Assembly: GCA_945906115.1 (NCBI GenBank)
Contig: CAMDQP010000006.1
Location: 1-25,533 of the forward strand
Reading direction: 5' to 3'
DNA: 25,533 nt
From: Opitutus sp. GAS368
GTDB lineage: Bacteria > Verrucomicrobiota > Verrucomicrobiia > Opitutales > UBA953
Shown piece by piece: positions 8,131 to 16,692 of this stretch (the stretch's first letter is position 1; each line of letters begins with the position of its first letter). The notes under the pieces were generated by a model. The model saw only the letters and a list, made by a program, of their open reading frames with translations. It was not told the origin of the DNA and ran no database searches. The translations under genes were made by a program, and so were the position numbers.

Positions 8131-8921
8131 CAGAACCGGGGCACCGCGGCCAGGAGCGTCTTGGTGTAGGCCTGCTGCGGGTTGCCGAGAATCTCGGCCG
8201 GCGTACCATGCTCGACGATTTTGCCTTTGGACATCACGAGGATGTGGTCGCTGACATGTTCGACGACGGCGAGGTCGTGGGCGATGAAGAGGTAGGTGAG
8301 GCCGAACTGTTCCTGCAGGTCCTGGAGGAGGTTCACGACCTCGGCCTGGACGGAGACGTCGAGCGCCGAGACGGGCTCATCGCAGATGATGAGCTCCGGC
8401 TGCACGGCGAGAGCCCGGGCGATGCCAATGCGCTGGCGCTGGCCGCCGGAGAATTCGTGCGGGTGGCGGCGAAGGTGTTCGGCGGGGAGCTGGACGCTGC
8501 GGAGGAGTTCGGCGCAGCGGGCTTCGCGGTCGGCGCGCGTCATCTGCGGGAAGTGGATCTCAAGTGGCTCGGAGAGGATGCTCAGGATGTCAGCGCGCGG
8601 GTTGAGCGAATTGTACGGATCCTGGAAGATCATCTGGATCTTCTTACGCCAAGGGAGGAAGTCGGAGTTCGAGAGGACGCCGATGTCTTCTCCGTGGTAG
8701 AGAATCTTGCCGGCGGTCAGCGGCGCGAGCTTTACAATCGCGCGGCCAGTCGTCGTCTTGCCGGAGCCGGATTCGCCGACGAGTCCGACAGTCTTGCCCT
8801 TCGGCACGACGAAGGAGATGCCGTCCACGGCCTTCTTCGGTTCGGCTTTCTGGAAGAACCAGGCGGCGCGGCCAGGGTAGTGGACGGAAAGGTCGCTGAC
8901 TTCGAGAAGGTTGTCGTTCAT
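8130..8921 (-). CDS. Peptide ABC importer ATPase, OppF/DppF type
   Basis: Cytoplasmic ATPase subunit of the importer encoded by the four preceding genes. In 263 residues: Walker A GESGSGKT (49-56), Q-loop MIFQDPYNSLNP (Q100), ABC signature FSGGQRQR (157-164), Walker B LIICDEP (177-183) and H-loop AHD (H215). The protein stops at YTKTLLAAVPRF, exactly where family members continue into the oligopeptide-transporter C-terminal domain (OppF is usually about 320-330 residues), so that regulatory tail is missing. In the E. coli Yej system both ATPase modules are fused in YejF; here they are separate genes. The ATG overlaps the oppD-like stop by 4 nt. Confidence 0.93.
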   Translation of the reverse strand: MNDNLLEVSDLSVHYPGRAAWFFQKAEPKKAVDGISFVVPKGKTVGLVGESGSGKTTTGRAIVKLAPLTAGKILYHGEDIGVLSNSDFLPWRKKIQMIFQDPYNSLNPRADILSILSEPLEIHFPQMTRADREARCAELLRSVQLPAEHLRRHPHEFSGGQRQRIGIARALAVQPELIICDEPVSALDVSVQAEVVNLLQDLQEQFGLTYLFIAHDLAVVEHVSDHILVMSKGKIVEHGTPAEILGNPQQAYTKTLLAAVPRF

Positions 8922-9763
8922 CGGGAGACCTTGAGTTCGTCGGACAGGGTGGTGAGGCGTCGGCGGCGCTGGCCGAGGCGCGGGATGCAGGCGATCAAGG
9001 CCTTGGTGTAAGGGTGCGACTGCGTGCGCATGATCTGTTCGACCGGGCCGGATTCAACGATGCGTCCTTTCCACATCACCGCGACCTTGTCGGCGAAGTT
9101 CGCAATGATCCCGAAATTATGGGTGATGAGGACAATGCTCATGCCACGCTCGCGACGGAGGCGGGCGAGGAGGTCCATGATCTCCTTCTGGATAGTCACG
9201 TCGAGCGCCGTGGTCGGCTCGTCGGCCACGAGGATCTGCGGGTTACACGCCAGCGCCATGGCGATCATCGCGCGCTGTTGCATGCCGCCGGAGAGTTCGT
9301 GGGGGTATTGGTTCGCGACGCGTTCGGGGTCGTTGATGTGGACCTCGGCGAGAGAGCGGATGACCTCGGCCTCGACGTCTTTGACGTCCGGTCGGTGTAA
9401 TGCGACGGCTTCGCCAATCTGGAAGCCGATGGTGTACACCGGATTAAGGGAAGTGCCGGGTTCCTGGAAGATGTAGGCGATCGAGCCACCGCGGACCTTG
9501 GCGAGTTTATCCTCGGGGAGGCCGAGCAGCTCGACGCCAGCCAGTTTGACCGATCCGGAAAGCGAGCAGGACGGCTCAGGCGGCAGGAGGCGGGTAAGGG
9601 CGAGGGCTGAGACCGACTTACCGGAGCCGGATTCGCCGACGACGGCGAGGACTTCGCCGGCGGCGAGTTCGTAGCTGACGCCTTCGGCGGCGACGGTCTC
9701 GCGGTCACCGGTGCGGAAGGTGACGCTGAGGTCCTGGACTTTCAGGAGAGGCTCGGCGGACAT
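8918..9763 (-). CDS. Peptide ABC importer ATPase, OppD/DppD type
   Basis: Partner ATPase of the oppF-like protein. From ATG 9763 it is 281 residues: Walker A GESGSGKS (43-50), Q-loop YIFQEPGTSLNP (Q100), signature LSGGMQQR (157-164), Walker B ILVADEP (177-183) and H-loop ITHNF (H215; the usual ITHDL has Asp where this has Asn). It ends soon after the HPYTKALIACIPRL segment with a short basic tail (GQRRRRL), so like its partner it lacks most of the usual C-terminal domain. The start is uncertain: an ATG at 9775 would add four residues (MLPT), and neither has a convincing Shine-Dalgarno site. The longer reading back to 9856 runs into the preceding gene and is unlikely. The gap to the upstream gene is 49 nt, the only clear gap in the run. 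Confidence 0.92.
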   Translation of the reverse strand: MSAEPLLKVQDLSVTFRTGDRETVAAEGVSYELAAGEVLAVVGESGSGKSVSALALTRLLPPEPSCSLSGSVKLAGVELLGLPEDKLAKVRGGSIAYIFQEPGTSLNPVYTIGFQIGEAVALHRPDVKDVEAEVIRSLAEVHINDPERVANQYPHELSGGMQQRAMIAMALACNPQILVADEPTTALDVTIQKEIMDLLARLRRERGMSIVLITHNFGIIANFADKVAVMWKGRIVESGPVEQIMRTQSHPYTKALIACIPRLGQRRRRLTTLSDELKVSR

Positions 9764-9812
9764 GGTCGGCAACATAGGTCGGGGGGCGGTGAAGGGAAAG
9801 GAAGAACGGCGG

Positions 9813-11696
9813 TCATTCGGTGCGCCAGCGGTCTTCGATGACGGTCTTCGGCGCACCTCGCACCTTGCCGTCGAGGAAATCCTTGAGGTCGACCTCGCGT
9901 TGCCTCGGGTCGAGCCAGAAGAGGCCGTATTGCCCTGGGTCTTCGGCCGAGCGGACGTCGAAGCCCTCCGGGAACTTGACCCAACCCCAGTGGGCGATGC
10001 GGTAGCCGGGCACCTTGAAGCCCGGGATGAAGTCGGCGAGGTCGTGGATGCGGTGCTGCATCCGGAATGATAGCTTGATCATCTCATCTTCCTCGGTGGC
10101 GTTGCGGAACTGGTCGATGAGTTTGGAGAGCGCGGGGTCGTCGATACCGGTGATATTGTTTGTCTGGCGCTTCGGTACTTTGCGACCGTCCGCCAGTTTC
10201 TCGACGGCGTTGTCGGTGTGGTGCGATTCCCAGAGGGCCGGGATGCGGCCGGAGACGGACCAAGCCCAGAAGACGATGTCGTGGTTCTTTTCCATGACCT
10301 TGCGGTACATCGTGGTGTGCTCGAGCGTCTCGGGGCGGTACTCGACGCCACAGCGTCGGGCGGATTCGACGAGGGTCGCGAGATACTTGCGGCGATCGGA
10401 GGTATCGAAGGTGAGGCGGAACGAAAGCCGTTCGCCCGCGGCGTTCATAAGGATACCGTCGGGGCCGACCTGGGTGAAACCGGCCTTGGCGAAGGCGGCG
10501 CGGGCGAGCTCGGGCGAATAGCGGCGCGGGCGGATGGACGGGTCGGTGAATTTGCCCAGGCCTTCACTGAACTGGTTCAGGCGTGCGTAGTCGCCGCGAT
10601 AGAAGCCGTCGATGACCCGCTGGAAGTCGGTGGCGTGCTGCAGGCCGACGCGGACGTCGAGGTCGGCGAGGAGGGGCTTCTGCGTGTTGAGGTAGAGTCC
10701 GTAGGGAGGGCGGGGGATGTCGTTAAAGAACTGGGCTTTGGTGAGGAAGCCGTTCTGGTAGGCCTTCTTCTCGTTGGTGCCGTACCAGTAGCGCGGCATC
10801 ATGATTGGCATGAAGTCGATCTCGCCGGCCAGCATCGAGGCGTAGGCGCTATCAATCTCGCGGATGACGCCGTATTCGATGACATCGGGATTATAGCGGT
10901 GGCGATAGAACTTTCGATGGTCGCCCCACCAATCTTGAACCCGGGTGAGGGTGACGGATTTCTCGCGCTGGAAACCGGTCGGGCCGACGAAGTAAGCGCC
11001 CGTTGTTGGCTGGAAGCGGTCGTTGTAAAGCTTTTCGTAGTTGGGGCCGAAGTCCTTGAAGAAGTTGCGCGGTAGCGGGCGGAGCTCGCCGAGCTGCTCG
11101 AGCTGGTAGGGCCGCTTGCGCGGCGCCTTGATGGCGATCGTGTGTGCGCCGTATTTCGTGATGCCGCCCCACTCGCGGGTGTAGAAGTCGGCATACCAGT
11201 CGGCCTTGGCCCAGGGCGACCGGTGGAAGTAGAAGGCGTAGAAGTAGTCGTCGGCGGTGATCGGCTGCCCGTCGGTGAACTGGGCTTTCGGATCGAGGCG
11301 GAAATAGGCCGTCATGCCGTCGGGCGACATCGCCCAGCTCGTCGCCAAGGCCGGGATCGGTTCGTCGGTGTTGGGGTGTGAGGAGAGTAGGCCGAAGTCG
11401 TTATTATCGTAAAGCTCGCCGCGGAAGCCGTTGTTGGCGTTAGGGCCGACGCGCCGGAGCGTGGGCGGTGTGGACGGCGTGAACTGGCGCAGGGTGCCGC
11501 CGCGCACGGCCCGTGAATCCGCAAATTCCTTCTGCTCCGAACCGTCGTGCCAGACGAGGTCCTTGGGGAGGTCGGCCGGCGTCGCGTAATGGAAGAAGTC
11601 CTTGTGCTCGGCGAAGTAGGCCGCGGCCTTTGGGTCCTCGAAGGTTTGGGCCGAGGCGGTCGTCAGGACGAAGAGGAAGGCGAACAAGGCTTTCAT
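9813..11696 (-). CDS. Periplasmic peptide-binding protein, YejA-like (SBP family 5)
   Basis: Extracellular solute-binding protein (SBP_bac_5) delivering substrate to the YejB/YejE-like permeases. The 627-residue product has a signal peptide MKALFAFLFVLTTASAQ with no lipobox Cys, so a soluble periplasmic protein is expected. After RGGTLRQF, the usual start of the mature family-5 fold, come ALATSWAMSPDGMTAYFRL, AQFTDGQPITADDY and later VRVGLQHATDFQRVID and AGFTQVGPDGILMNAAGE, all typical positions of the fold. Its neighbours (YejB- and YejE-like) and its length (E. coli YejA is about 600) favour the YejA subgroup, which imports microcin C and some peptides. Real substrate is unknown. The ATG overlaps the yejE-like stop by 4 nt. 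Confidence 0.9.
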   Translation of the reverse strand: MKALFAFLFVLTTASAQTFEDPKAAAYFAEHKDFFHYATPADLPKDLVWHDGSEQKEFADSRAVRGGTLRQFTPSTPPTLRRVGPNANNGFRGELYDNNDFGLLSSHPNTDEPIPALATSWAMSPDGMTAYFRLDPKAQFTDGQPITADDYFYAFYFHRSPWAKADWYADFYTREWGGITKYGAHTIAIKAPRKRPYQLEQLGELRPLPRNFFKDFGPNYEKLYNDRFQPTTGAYFVGPTGFQREKSVTLTRVQDWWGDHRKFYRHRYNPDVIEYGVIREIDSAYASMLAGEIDFMPIMMPRYWYGTNEKKAYQNGFLTKAQFFNDIPRPPYGLYLNTQKPLLADLDVRVGLQHATDFQRVIDGFYRGDYARLNQFSEGLGKFTDPSIRPRRYSPELARAAFAKAGFTQVGPDGILMNAAGERLSFRLTFDTSDRRKYLATLVESARRCGVEYRPETLEHTTMYRKVMEKNHDIVFWAWSVSGRIPALWESHHTDNAVEKLADGRKVPKRQTNNITGIDDPALSKLIDQFRNATEEDEMIKLSFRMQHRIHDLADFIPGFKVPGYRIAHWGWVKFPEGFDVRSAEDPGQYGLFWLDPRQREVDLKDFLDGKVRGAPKTVIEDRWRTE

Positions 11697-12985
11697 TTTT
11701 GGGCGCGACGGAGGTCAAAGGCGTCTTGGAGCGCTTCGCCGATGGAGTTGATCATGACCATGGTACCGACGAGGCAGCAGAGCGTGGGGCCGAGGATCCA
11801 CCAGGCGTTCCAATTTTCCTTAGCCTGTTGGAGGAGGTTTCCCCACGAAGGCTCCGTGGGCGGCAATCCGAAGCCGAGGTAATCGAGCGCTGACAGTGAG
11901 AAGACGAGCCCGTGCAGGCTGAAGGGCAGCGTGGTCAGGATGATGGTCGCGCAGTTGGGCAGGATGTGTCGCCAGATGATGCGCGCGTGGCCGGCGCCGA
12001 GCGCACGGGAGGCGGTGACGTAGTCGCGGGCGGAGACCTGATAGGCGGCGGCGCGTAGCTGCTGGGCGAGCCCGATCCACGAGAACGCGACGAGAATGAG
12101 GATGAGGATTGCCAGCGAGGGTTCGAGCAGGCTGGCCAGGAAGATGATGGCGTAGAGGAACGGGATGTTGGACCAAATCTCCATCAGCCGCTGGCAGACC
12201 ATATCGAACCACCCGCCGAAGTACCCCATCGAGGCGCCGAGGATGAGGCCGAGACCATAGACGCAAGGGAGGAAGATGAGGGCAGAGAGCAGCAGGATGC
12301 GGAAGCCGCCGAAGAGCCGCGCGAGAATGTCGTGACCGGATTCGTCGGTCCCCAGCCAATGCCCATCCAGTCCGGGTGGGCAGGGCGAAGGCACCTGTGT
12401 CCGGAGGGCCTCTCTGGGCTCCCAGTCGGTGCGGTCGTCGGCCGGTACGCGTTGGGCGACCTTGCCTTCCGCGAATTTCGCGCGGGCGACGCCGACGCCT
12501 TCGGCGAATAAGCGTGCGTCGCCATGCGGTCGGCCGTCGATGACGGTCCAAGTCTGCCGGCGGCTGCCGTCGGCGTTGAGCGTGAAGATGCGTCCTTCGG
12601 CGATGATGCCGCGAGGATCCTGCCAGCGCCCCTCGGTATCGCGCGACGCTGCCGGCATTACCTCGCAGACTTCGCCTGGGGCGAAGGGCACGGGCGGCAT
12701 GACGAGCCAGCCTCGGCCGTTCTGTTTTAGCTCTTCGGCCAGGAGCCGATAGTTAGGTTCGCTTTCGATCTTGAGGCCGAGTTCGCGTCCGGAGATGAAA
12801 CCGGCGAAGACGGGGAAGCGCGTGACGCCGTCGACCTTGAGCACGAGGGGGCGGTTGCCGACGAGTAACGGTCCCAGCAATGCGAGCGCCGAGATCGCGC
12901 CCAGCGTGAGCAGCGACCACCAGCCCATGCGGTTACGACGGAATCGGTCGAAACGCTGTCGCGTGATGGGGTCGAAGAAGCTCAT
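11693..12985 (-). CDS. ABC importer permease, YejE-like, with enlarged periplasmic-side segment
   Basis: Inner-membrane permease of the peptide importer. At 430 residues it is about 90 longer than E. coli YejE. Residues 1-44 hold the basic N-terminus (RFRRNRMGWWSL) and TM1; residues 45-111 match the YejE loop with NYRLLAEELKQNGRGWLVMPPVPFAPGE; about 112-207 (WQDPRGIIAEGRIF to VPADDRTDWEP) is extra; then HWLGTDESGHDILARLFGGFRI (209-230) restarts the family pattern. The cytoplasmic EAA coupling loop is DYVTASRALGAGHARIIWRHILPN (321-344), and the end, INSIGEALQDAFDLRRAQK, is YejE-like. ATG overlaps the yejB-like stop by 4 nt. See findings for the insertion. Confidence 0.92.
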   Translation of the reverse strand: MSFFDPITRQRFDRFRRNRMGWWSLLTLGAISALALLGPLLVGNRPLVLKVDGVTRFPVFAGFISGRELGLKIESEPNYRLLAEELKQNGRGWLVMPPVPFAPGEVCEVMPAASRDTEGRWQDPRGIIAEGRIFTLNADGSRRQTWTVIDGRPHGDARLFAEGVGVARAKFAEGKVAQRVPADDRTDWEPREALRTQVPSPCPPGLDGHWLGTDESGHDILARLFGGFRILLLSALIFLPCVYGLGLILGASMGYFGGWFDMVCQRLMEIWSNIPFLYAIIFLASLLEPSLAILILILVAFSWIGLAQQLRAAAYQVSARDYVTASRALGAGHARIIWRHILPNCATIILTTLPFSLHGLVFSLSALDYLGFGLPPTEPSWGNLLQQAKENWNAWWILGPTLCCLVGTMVMINSIGEALQDAFDLRRAQK

Positions 12986-14229
12986 GTGGATTTATCGAAC
13001 CGGATACGCGGGTCGACGGCGGCGACGCAGAGGTCGGAGACGATGTTGCCGAGGAGCATCGCTAGGCTGGAAAGCGTGAGGAGACCGAGGAAGACGGGAT
13101 AGTTACGGTGGACGAGTGAGTCGTAGCCCAGCAGGCCGAGGCCCGGGATATTGAACGTCACTTCGATAAGGAAAGAACCCGTGAGGAAGAAGCCGAGGTT
13201 GCCCCCGAAGGTCGCGGCCAAGGGGATGAGTGAATTGCGGAGCGCGTGCACGAAGACGATCCGGATGTGGCTCAGTCCCTTGGCTTTGGCGGTGCGCACG
13301 TAGTCGGCGGCAAGGTTGTCGAGCAGTCCGTTACGAGTGAAGAGCGTGAGTGCGGTGAAGGCACCGACCATCTCGCAGGCGAGTGGCACGATGGTGTGGT
13401 GGACGCGGCCCGCCCAACTGAGGTTCGCCCAGTCAAATCCTTTGGTCGGGAACCATCCGAGATGGAAGCAGAGCAAGTGCAGCAACGCGACGGCAAGGAT
13501 GAATCCGGGGACGGAATAGAGGATGAAAAGAACCTGCGAGGATCCGCGGTCGAACCAGCCGTCGCGTTTCAGGGCCTTGGCGACGCCGAGGGGAATCGAG
13601 ATCGCGTAGGCGAGCAGCAGGGACCAGCCGCCGAACCAAGCCGAGAGGGGCAGGCGCGCCTTGATCTCATCCCAGACGGGTTTATCGCTGGTGGTGGAAT
13701 CGCCGAGTTCCGCTTGCAGCAGGCCGGCGTAGGCTTGGCGGTAAACAAGTACGCGTGTGGCTGTCTCGGGGTCGTCGGGCAGGGGCGCGAGTGAAGCGAA
13801 CCAGTGAGCGCGGGCTTTGCCGTCCGGCATGGTCGCCGTGGTGGCACTTCCGGCCTGGCTAATGGTCAGCTTGAAGGATTTGCCTGGGTTGAGGTCGTCG
13901 GCGACCTCCGCCTCGGCCTTGCCGTCCTTATCCAGCCGCACCGTGATCCAGTCCGCTGGGCCGGGGAGGGCGCCGAGCCAGATGGCGTAGGCCTCTATAA
14001 GAGAGCGATCGAAACCATAGCGCCGTTTGAGGTTGTCGAGCTCCTCGGGCGAGGCCGGTCCGCTCGGGCGGGCCGCGGTACTGCGTTTACGGTCGGCCTG
14101 CTGGCGCTCGGCGAGGGCTTGTTCGATGGGGCCGCCCGGGACGAAGCGGGTGAAGCAGAACGCGACGAACGTGATGCCCACGAAGGTCAGTGGGACTAGC
14201 AGCAACCGTCTGAGGACGTAGTCGCGCAT
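12982..14229 (-). CDS. ABC importer permease, YejB-like, with enlarged periplasmic-side segment
   Basis: First gene of the seven-gene run and partner of the YejE-like permease. The N-terminus MRDYVLRRLLLVPLTFVGI plus VPGGPIEQALAE is the standard beginning of YejB/OppB-type permeases, and NLKRRYGFDRSLIEAY (67-82) is the usual loop. Residues about 93-163 (from WITVRLDKDGK through TATRVLVYRQ) are additional, of strand-forming character, before the family pattern resumes at ELGDS (174-178). Five or six further membrane segments follow, with the EAA-like coupling loop DYVRTAKAKGLSHIRIVFVHALRN (309-332) and the C-terminal AAVDPRIRF. Total 415 residues against about 364 in E. coli YejB. The start is ATG with no obvious Shine-Dalgarno site. 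Confidence 0.92.
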   Translation of the reverse strand: MRDYVLRRLLLVPLTFVGITFVAFCFTRFVPGGPIEQALAERQQADRKRSTAARPSGPASPEELDNLKRRYGFDRSLIEAYAIWLGALPGPADWITVRLDKDGKAEAEVADDLNPGKSFKLTISQAGSATTATMPDGKARAHWFASLAPLPDDPETATRVLVYRQAYAGLLQAELGDSTTSDKPVWDEIKARLPLSAWFGGWSLLLAYAISIPLGVAKALKRDGWFDRGSSQVLFILYSVPGFILAVALLHLLCFHLGWFPTKGFDWANLSWAGRVHHTIVPLACEMVGAFTALTLFTRNGLLDNLAADYVRTAKAKGLSHIRIVFVHALRNSLIPLAATFGGNLGFFLTGSFLIEVTFNIPGLGLLGYDSLVHRNYPVFLGLLTLSSLAMLLGNIVSDLCVAAVDPRIRFDKST

Positions 14230-14237
14230 CGCGGGTC

Positions 14238-14270
14238 TCTATAGGGCAGTCACAGAACGAGAGGGGTCAA
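14238..14270 (-). promoter_or_regulatory. Candidate promoter of the importer-exosortase-glgA run, in a divergent region
   Basis: The 90-bp region 14230-14319 separates divergent genes. On the minus strand TTGACC (14270-14265) and TATAGA (14243-14238) resemble sigma-70 hexamers, but 21 nt apart, which is longer than normal. The near-palindromic CTATAG could serve either direction. No operator repeat is visible. Confidence 0.2.
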
Positions 14271-14319
14271 CCCGAAAGGACTCGCTTGCACCCGTCGCCG
14301 GAGGTCGCACCTTGTCGGG

Positions 14320-16641
14320 GTGCCCCTGCTTTACTCGTTCCTGCTTTATGTCGCCCTGACGTTCGTCGCGTTCGGACTACTCCTACTCACGATCTTCCTA
14401 GTCGCCTTCGCTTGGCGGGCACCGCGACGACACAAGTCGATGTCGTTGGGTTATTGCGTCATGCATACCCTGTGCTGGCTGCTCCTGAAGTGCGGGTACA
14501 GCATCCGTGTCCGCGGGTTGGAGAATATTCCGCAAGAAGGCGGTGTTCTCCTTATCGTGAACCACGTCGCCTATGCCGACGTGGTGGTGTTGGGTGTGAT
14601 GTCGCGTCGTCCGGTGCGCTTCCTCTCTTGGGAAGGTTTCGAACGGCATAAGTTCATCGGCTTCATGTGCCGACTGATGGGGACGATTCCGGTTTCGGAG
14701 ACGAAGGCCAAGGAGGCCATCGTCAAGGCGGGCGAAGCGCTCGCACGCGGTGAAGTCGTCTGCATCTTTCCCGAAGGCGGCCTCACCCATAACGGTGGCC
14801 TGATGCAGCTGCGCAAAGGCTTCGAGCTGATCGCCCGCCGGGGTGGCGCGCCTATCCTGGCCGTCGCCATCGATGGCATGTGGGGCTCAATCTTCAGCTA
14901 CAGCGGAGGAAAGTCTTTCTGGAAGTTACCCAAGCATTTCCCGCGTCCGATCGGCGTCGCGATTGGGAAGCCGTTTCCGGTGGCCGAGCATGCCAAGACC
15001 CGCTCGCGTCTACTCGAGCTCGCCGCGGAAGCCTTCGCCATGCGCAAATCCCTCGAAGGACATCTCGGCCGTGAGGTCGCGGAGGGTCTGGCGAAGAAGG
15101 GCGGTACCGTCGCCTTGGTCGACCGCACCTCAGCCCGCCGCGAGTTCTCTGGAGCGTCGCTGCTGGCCTTGGGCTGGGCCTTCGCGGGCGAGTTGAAGCG
15201 CCGGACGACGTCCAAGCGTGTCGCGATCGTGCTGCCTCCGGGCGTCGCGGCGGCGGTGGCTAACCTCGGTTGCGTACTGGCTGGCAAGGTCTCGGTGAAC
15301 CTCAATTTCTCGCTCGGTCGCGAGCAGGCGCTCTCCTGCCTCCAGCGCGCCGAGGTGGACCTCGTCGTCACCGCCGGCGCGTTCCGCAGTAAGCTCTCCG
15401 AGAAGTCTCCGGACTTCCCGTGGGGCGATCACGTCCTCGACGTCGCCGACTTCCTGACGGCGCACTCACGTCCCGATCTCGCTTTCCGCATTAGCCTGAT
15501 CCGCTGTCTGCCGACCTCCTGGGTGCTGGCGTGCATGGGGCTTCCGAAGCATGGCGGCGACGACGAGGCGGCTTTGCTCTTCACCAGCGGCAGCTCCGGC
15601 CAGCCCAAGGGCGTACGTCTCTCGCACCGTAACATCCTGGCCAACCTGCGGCAGATCGACGACGCGGACATCCTGCCGGACGACGCGGTCCTGCTGAGCA
15701 GCCTGCCGGTCTTCCATAGCTTCGGTTTCACGATTGGGCTTTGGTATACCCTCTCTCGCCCGCCGCGTTTGGTGACCTTGCCGTCGCCACTGGATTCGAC
15801 CGCTGCGGTGAAGGCGATCAAGGAAGAGAAGGTCACGGTCGTCGTCGGCACGCCGACTTTCCTGCGCCCTTATCTCCGGCGCGGTACGGCCGCCGATTTC
15901 GCGTCTCTCGAATGGGCTGTCGTCGGGGCCGAGAAGTGTCCGACCGACCTCATCGATGCCTTCGCCGCCCAGCTGGAGACGTTGATTCTGGAAGGCTATG
16001 GCATCACCGAGACCAGCCCCGTGCTTGCCGTCAATGTGCCCGACCGGCTCGACCCCGAAGGTCCCGATGGCGTCTGGTTGGGCAATGTCCGCGGTTCCGT
16101 CGGCCGTCCTGTCATCGGCGTCGCCGTCCGCTTTCTCGACCCGGAGACCGGCGAGGTCTTGCCGAGCGGGCAGGTGGGCCTCCTGGAAATCAAGGGCGCC
16201 AATATCTTCATGGGCTATCTCGATGCCGAGCAGACGGCTAAGGCGATGACGCCGGATGGCTGGTATCGCACGGGCGACCTCGGGCGCATGGACGAGGACG
16301 GCTTCCTACACCTCGCCGGCCGACTCTCCCGCTTTTCCAAGATTGGCGGTGAGATGGTCCCGCATGGCACCGTCGAGGATGCCTTGCGCAAGGTGATGAA
16401 GCTGACCGATTCCTTTGAAATCAAGGTCGCCGTCGCGAGTATCGCGGATCCGGCCAAGGGCGAGCAGCTCGTCGTGTTGCATGTCGATGATGTCGATGTC
16501 GAGGCGATCCGCACGGCGCTCGCGGCCGAAGGGCTCGCTAACCTGTGGATTCCCAAGGTGTTCAAGAAAGTGCCCGCCATCCCGATTTTAGGCACGGGTA
16601 AGCTGGATTTGAGCAAGTTGCGGGAGCTGGCACAGGGCTGA
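14320..16641 (+). CDS. Two-domain lysophospholipid acyltransferase / acyl-ACP synthetase (Aas-like)
   Basis: Likely re-acylates lysophospholipids at the inner membrane by activating a fatty acid and transferring it. The 773 residues comprise a membrane helix (about 5-30), a PlsC-type acyltransferase (about 60-235) with HX4D motif HVAYAD (H82, D87), FPEGG (150-154) and IDGMWGS (185-190), and an adenylate-forming domain (about 265-773) with P-loop TSGSSGQPKG (422-431), GYGITETSP (559-567), TGDLG (651-655) and a C-terminal catalytic lysine in GTGKLDLSK (K761). E. coli Aas has this order (719 residues); no LplT/MFS domain is fused here. The start is GTG, the only in-frame start before the membrane helix; GGAGG at 14300-14304 is 15 nt away, far for a ribosome site. 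Exact acyl acceptor is unproven. Confidence 0.88.
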   Translation: MPLLYSFLLYVALTFVAFGLLLLTIFLVAFAWRAPRRHKSMSLGYCVMHTLCWLLLKCGYSIRVRGLENIPQEGGVLLIVNHVAYADVVVLGVMSRRPVRFLSWEGFERHKFIGFMCRLMGTIPVSETKAKEAIVKAGEALARGEVVCIFPEGGLTHNGGLMQLRKGFELIARRGGAPILAVAIDGMWGSIFSYSGGKSFWKLPKHFPRPIGVAIGKPFPVAEHAKTRSRLLELAAEAFAMRKSLEGHLGREVAEGLAKKGGTVALVDRTSARREFSGASLLALGWAFAGELKRRTTSKRVAIVLPPGVAAAVANLGCVLAGKVSVNLNFSLGREQALSCLQRAEVDLVVTAGAFRSKLSEKSPDFPWGDHVLDVADFLTAHSRPDLAFRISLIRCLPTSWVLACMGLPKHGGDDEAALLFTSGSSGQPKGVRLSHRNILANLRQIDDADILPDDAVLLSSLPVFHSFGFTIGLWYTLSRPPRLVTLPSPLDSTAAVKAIKEEKVTVVVGTPTFLRPYLRRGTAADFASLEWAVVGAEKCPTDLIDAFAAQLETLILEGYGITETSPVLAVNVPDRLDPEGPDGVWLGNVRGSVGRPVIGVAVRFLDPETGEVLPSGQVGLLEIKGANIFMGYLDAEQTAKAMTPDGWYRTGDLGRMDEDGFLHLAGRLSRFSKIGGEMVPHGTVEDALRKVMKLTDSFEIKVAVASIADPAKGEQLVVLHVDDVDVEAIRTALAAEGLANLWIPKVFKKVPAIPILGTGKLDLSKLRELAQG

Positions 16642-16692
16642 CGCGGTTTTGGCTCGCTTGTGGCTTAAGGTGGATTGTCCTCAATTACAATC

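Noticed and set aside
9764..9856. A longer start for the OppD-like protein
   Set aside because: It would overlap the end of the yejA-like gene and adds a low-complexity Arg/Ser/Pro stretch not seen in the family.
16642..16692. Possible terminator or promoter between the Aas-like gene and glgP
   Set aside because: I see no stable inverted repeat and no pair of hexamers with acceptable spacing.
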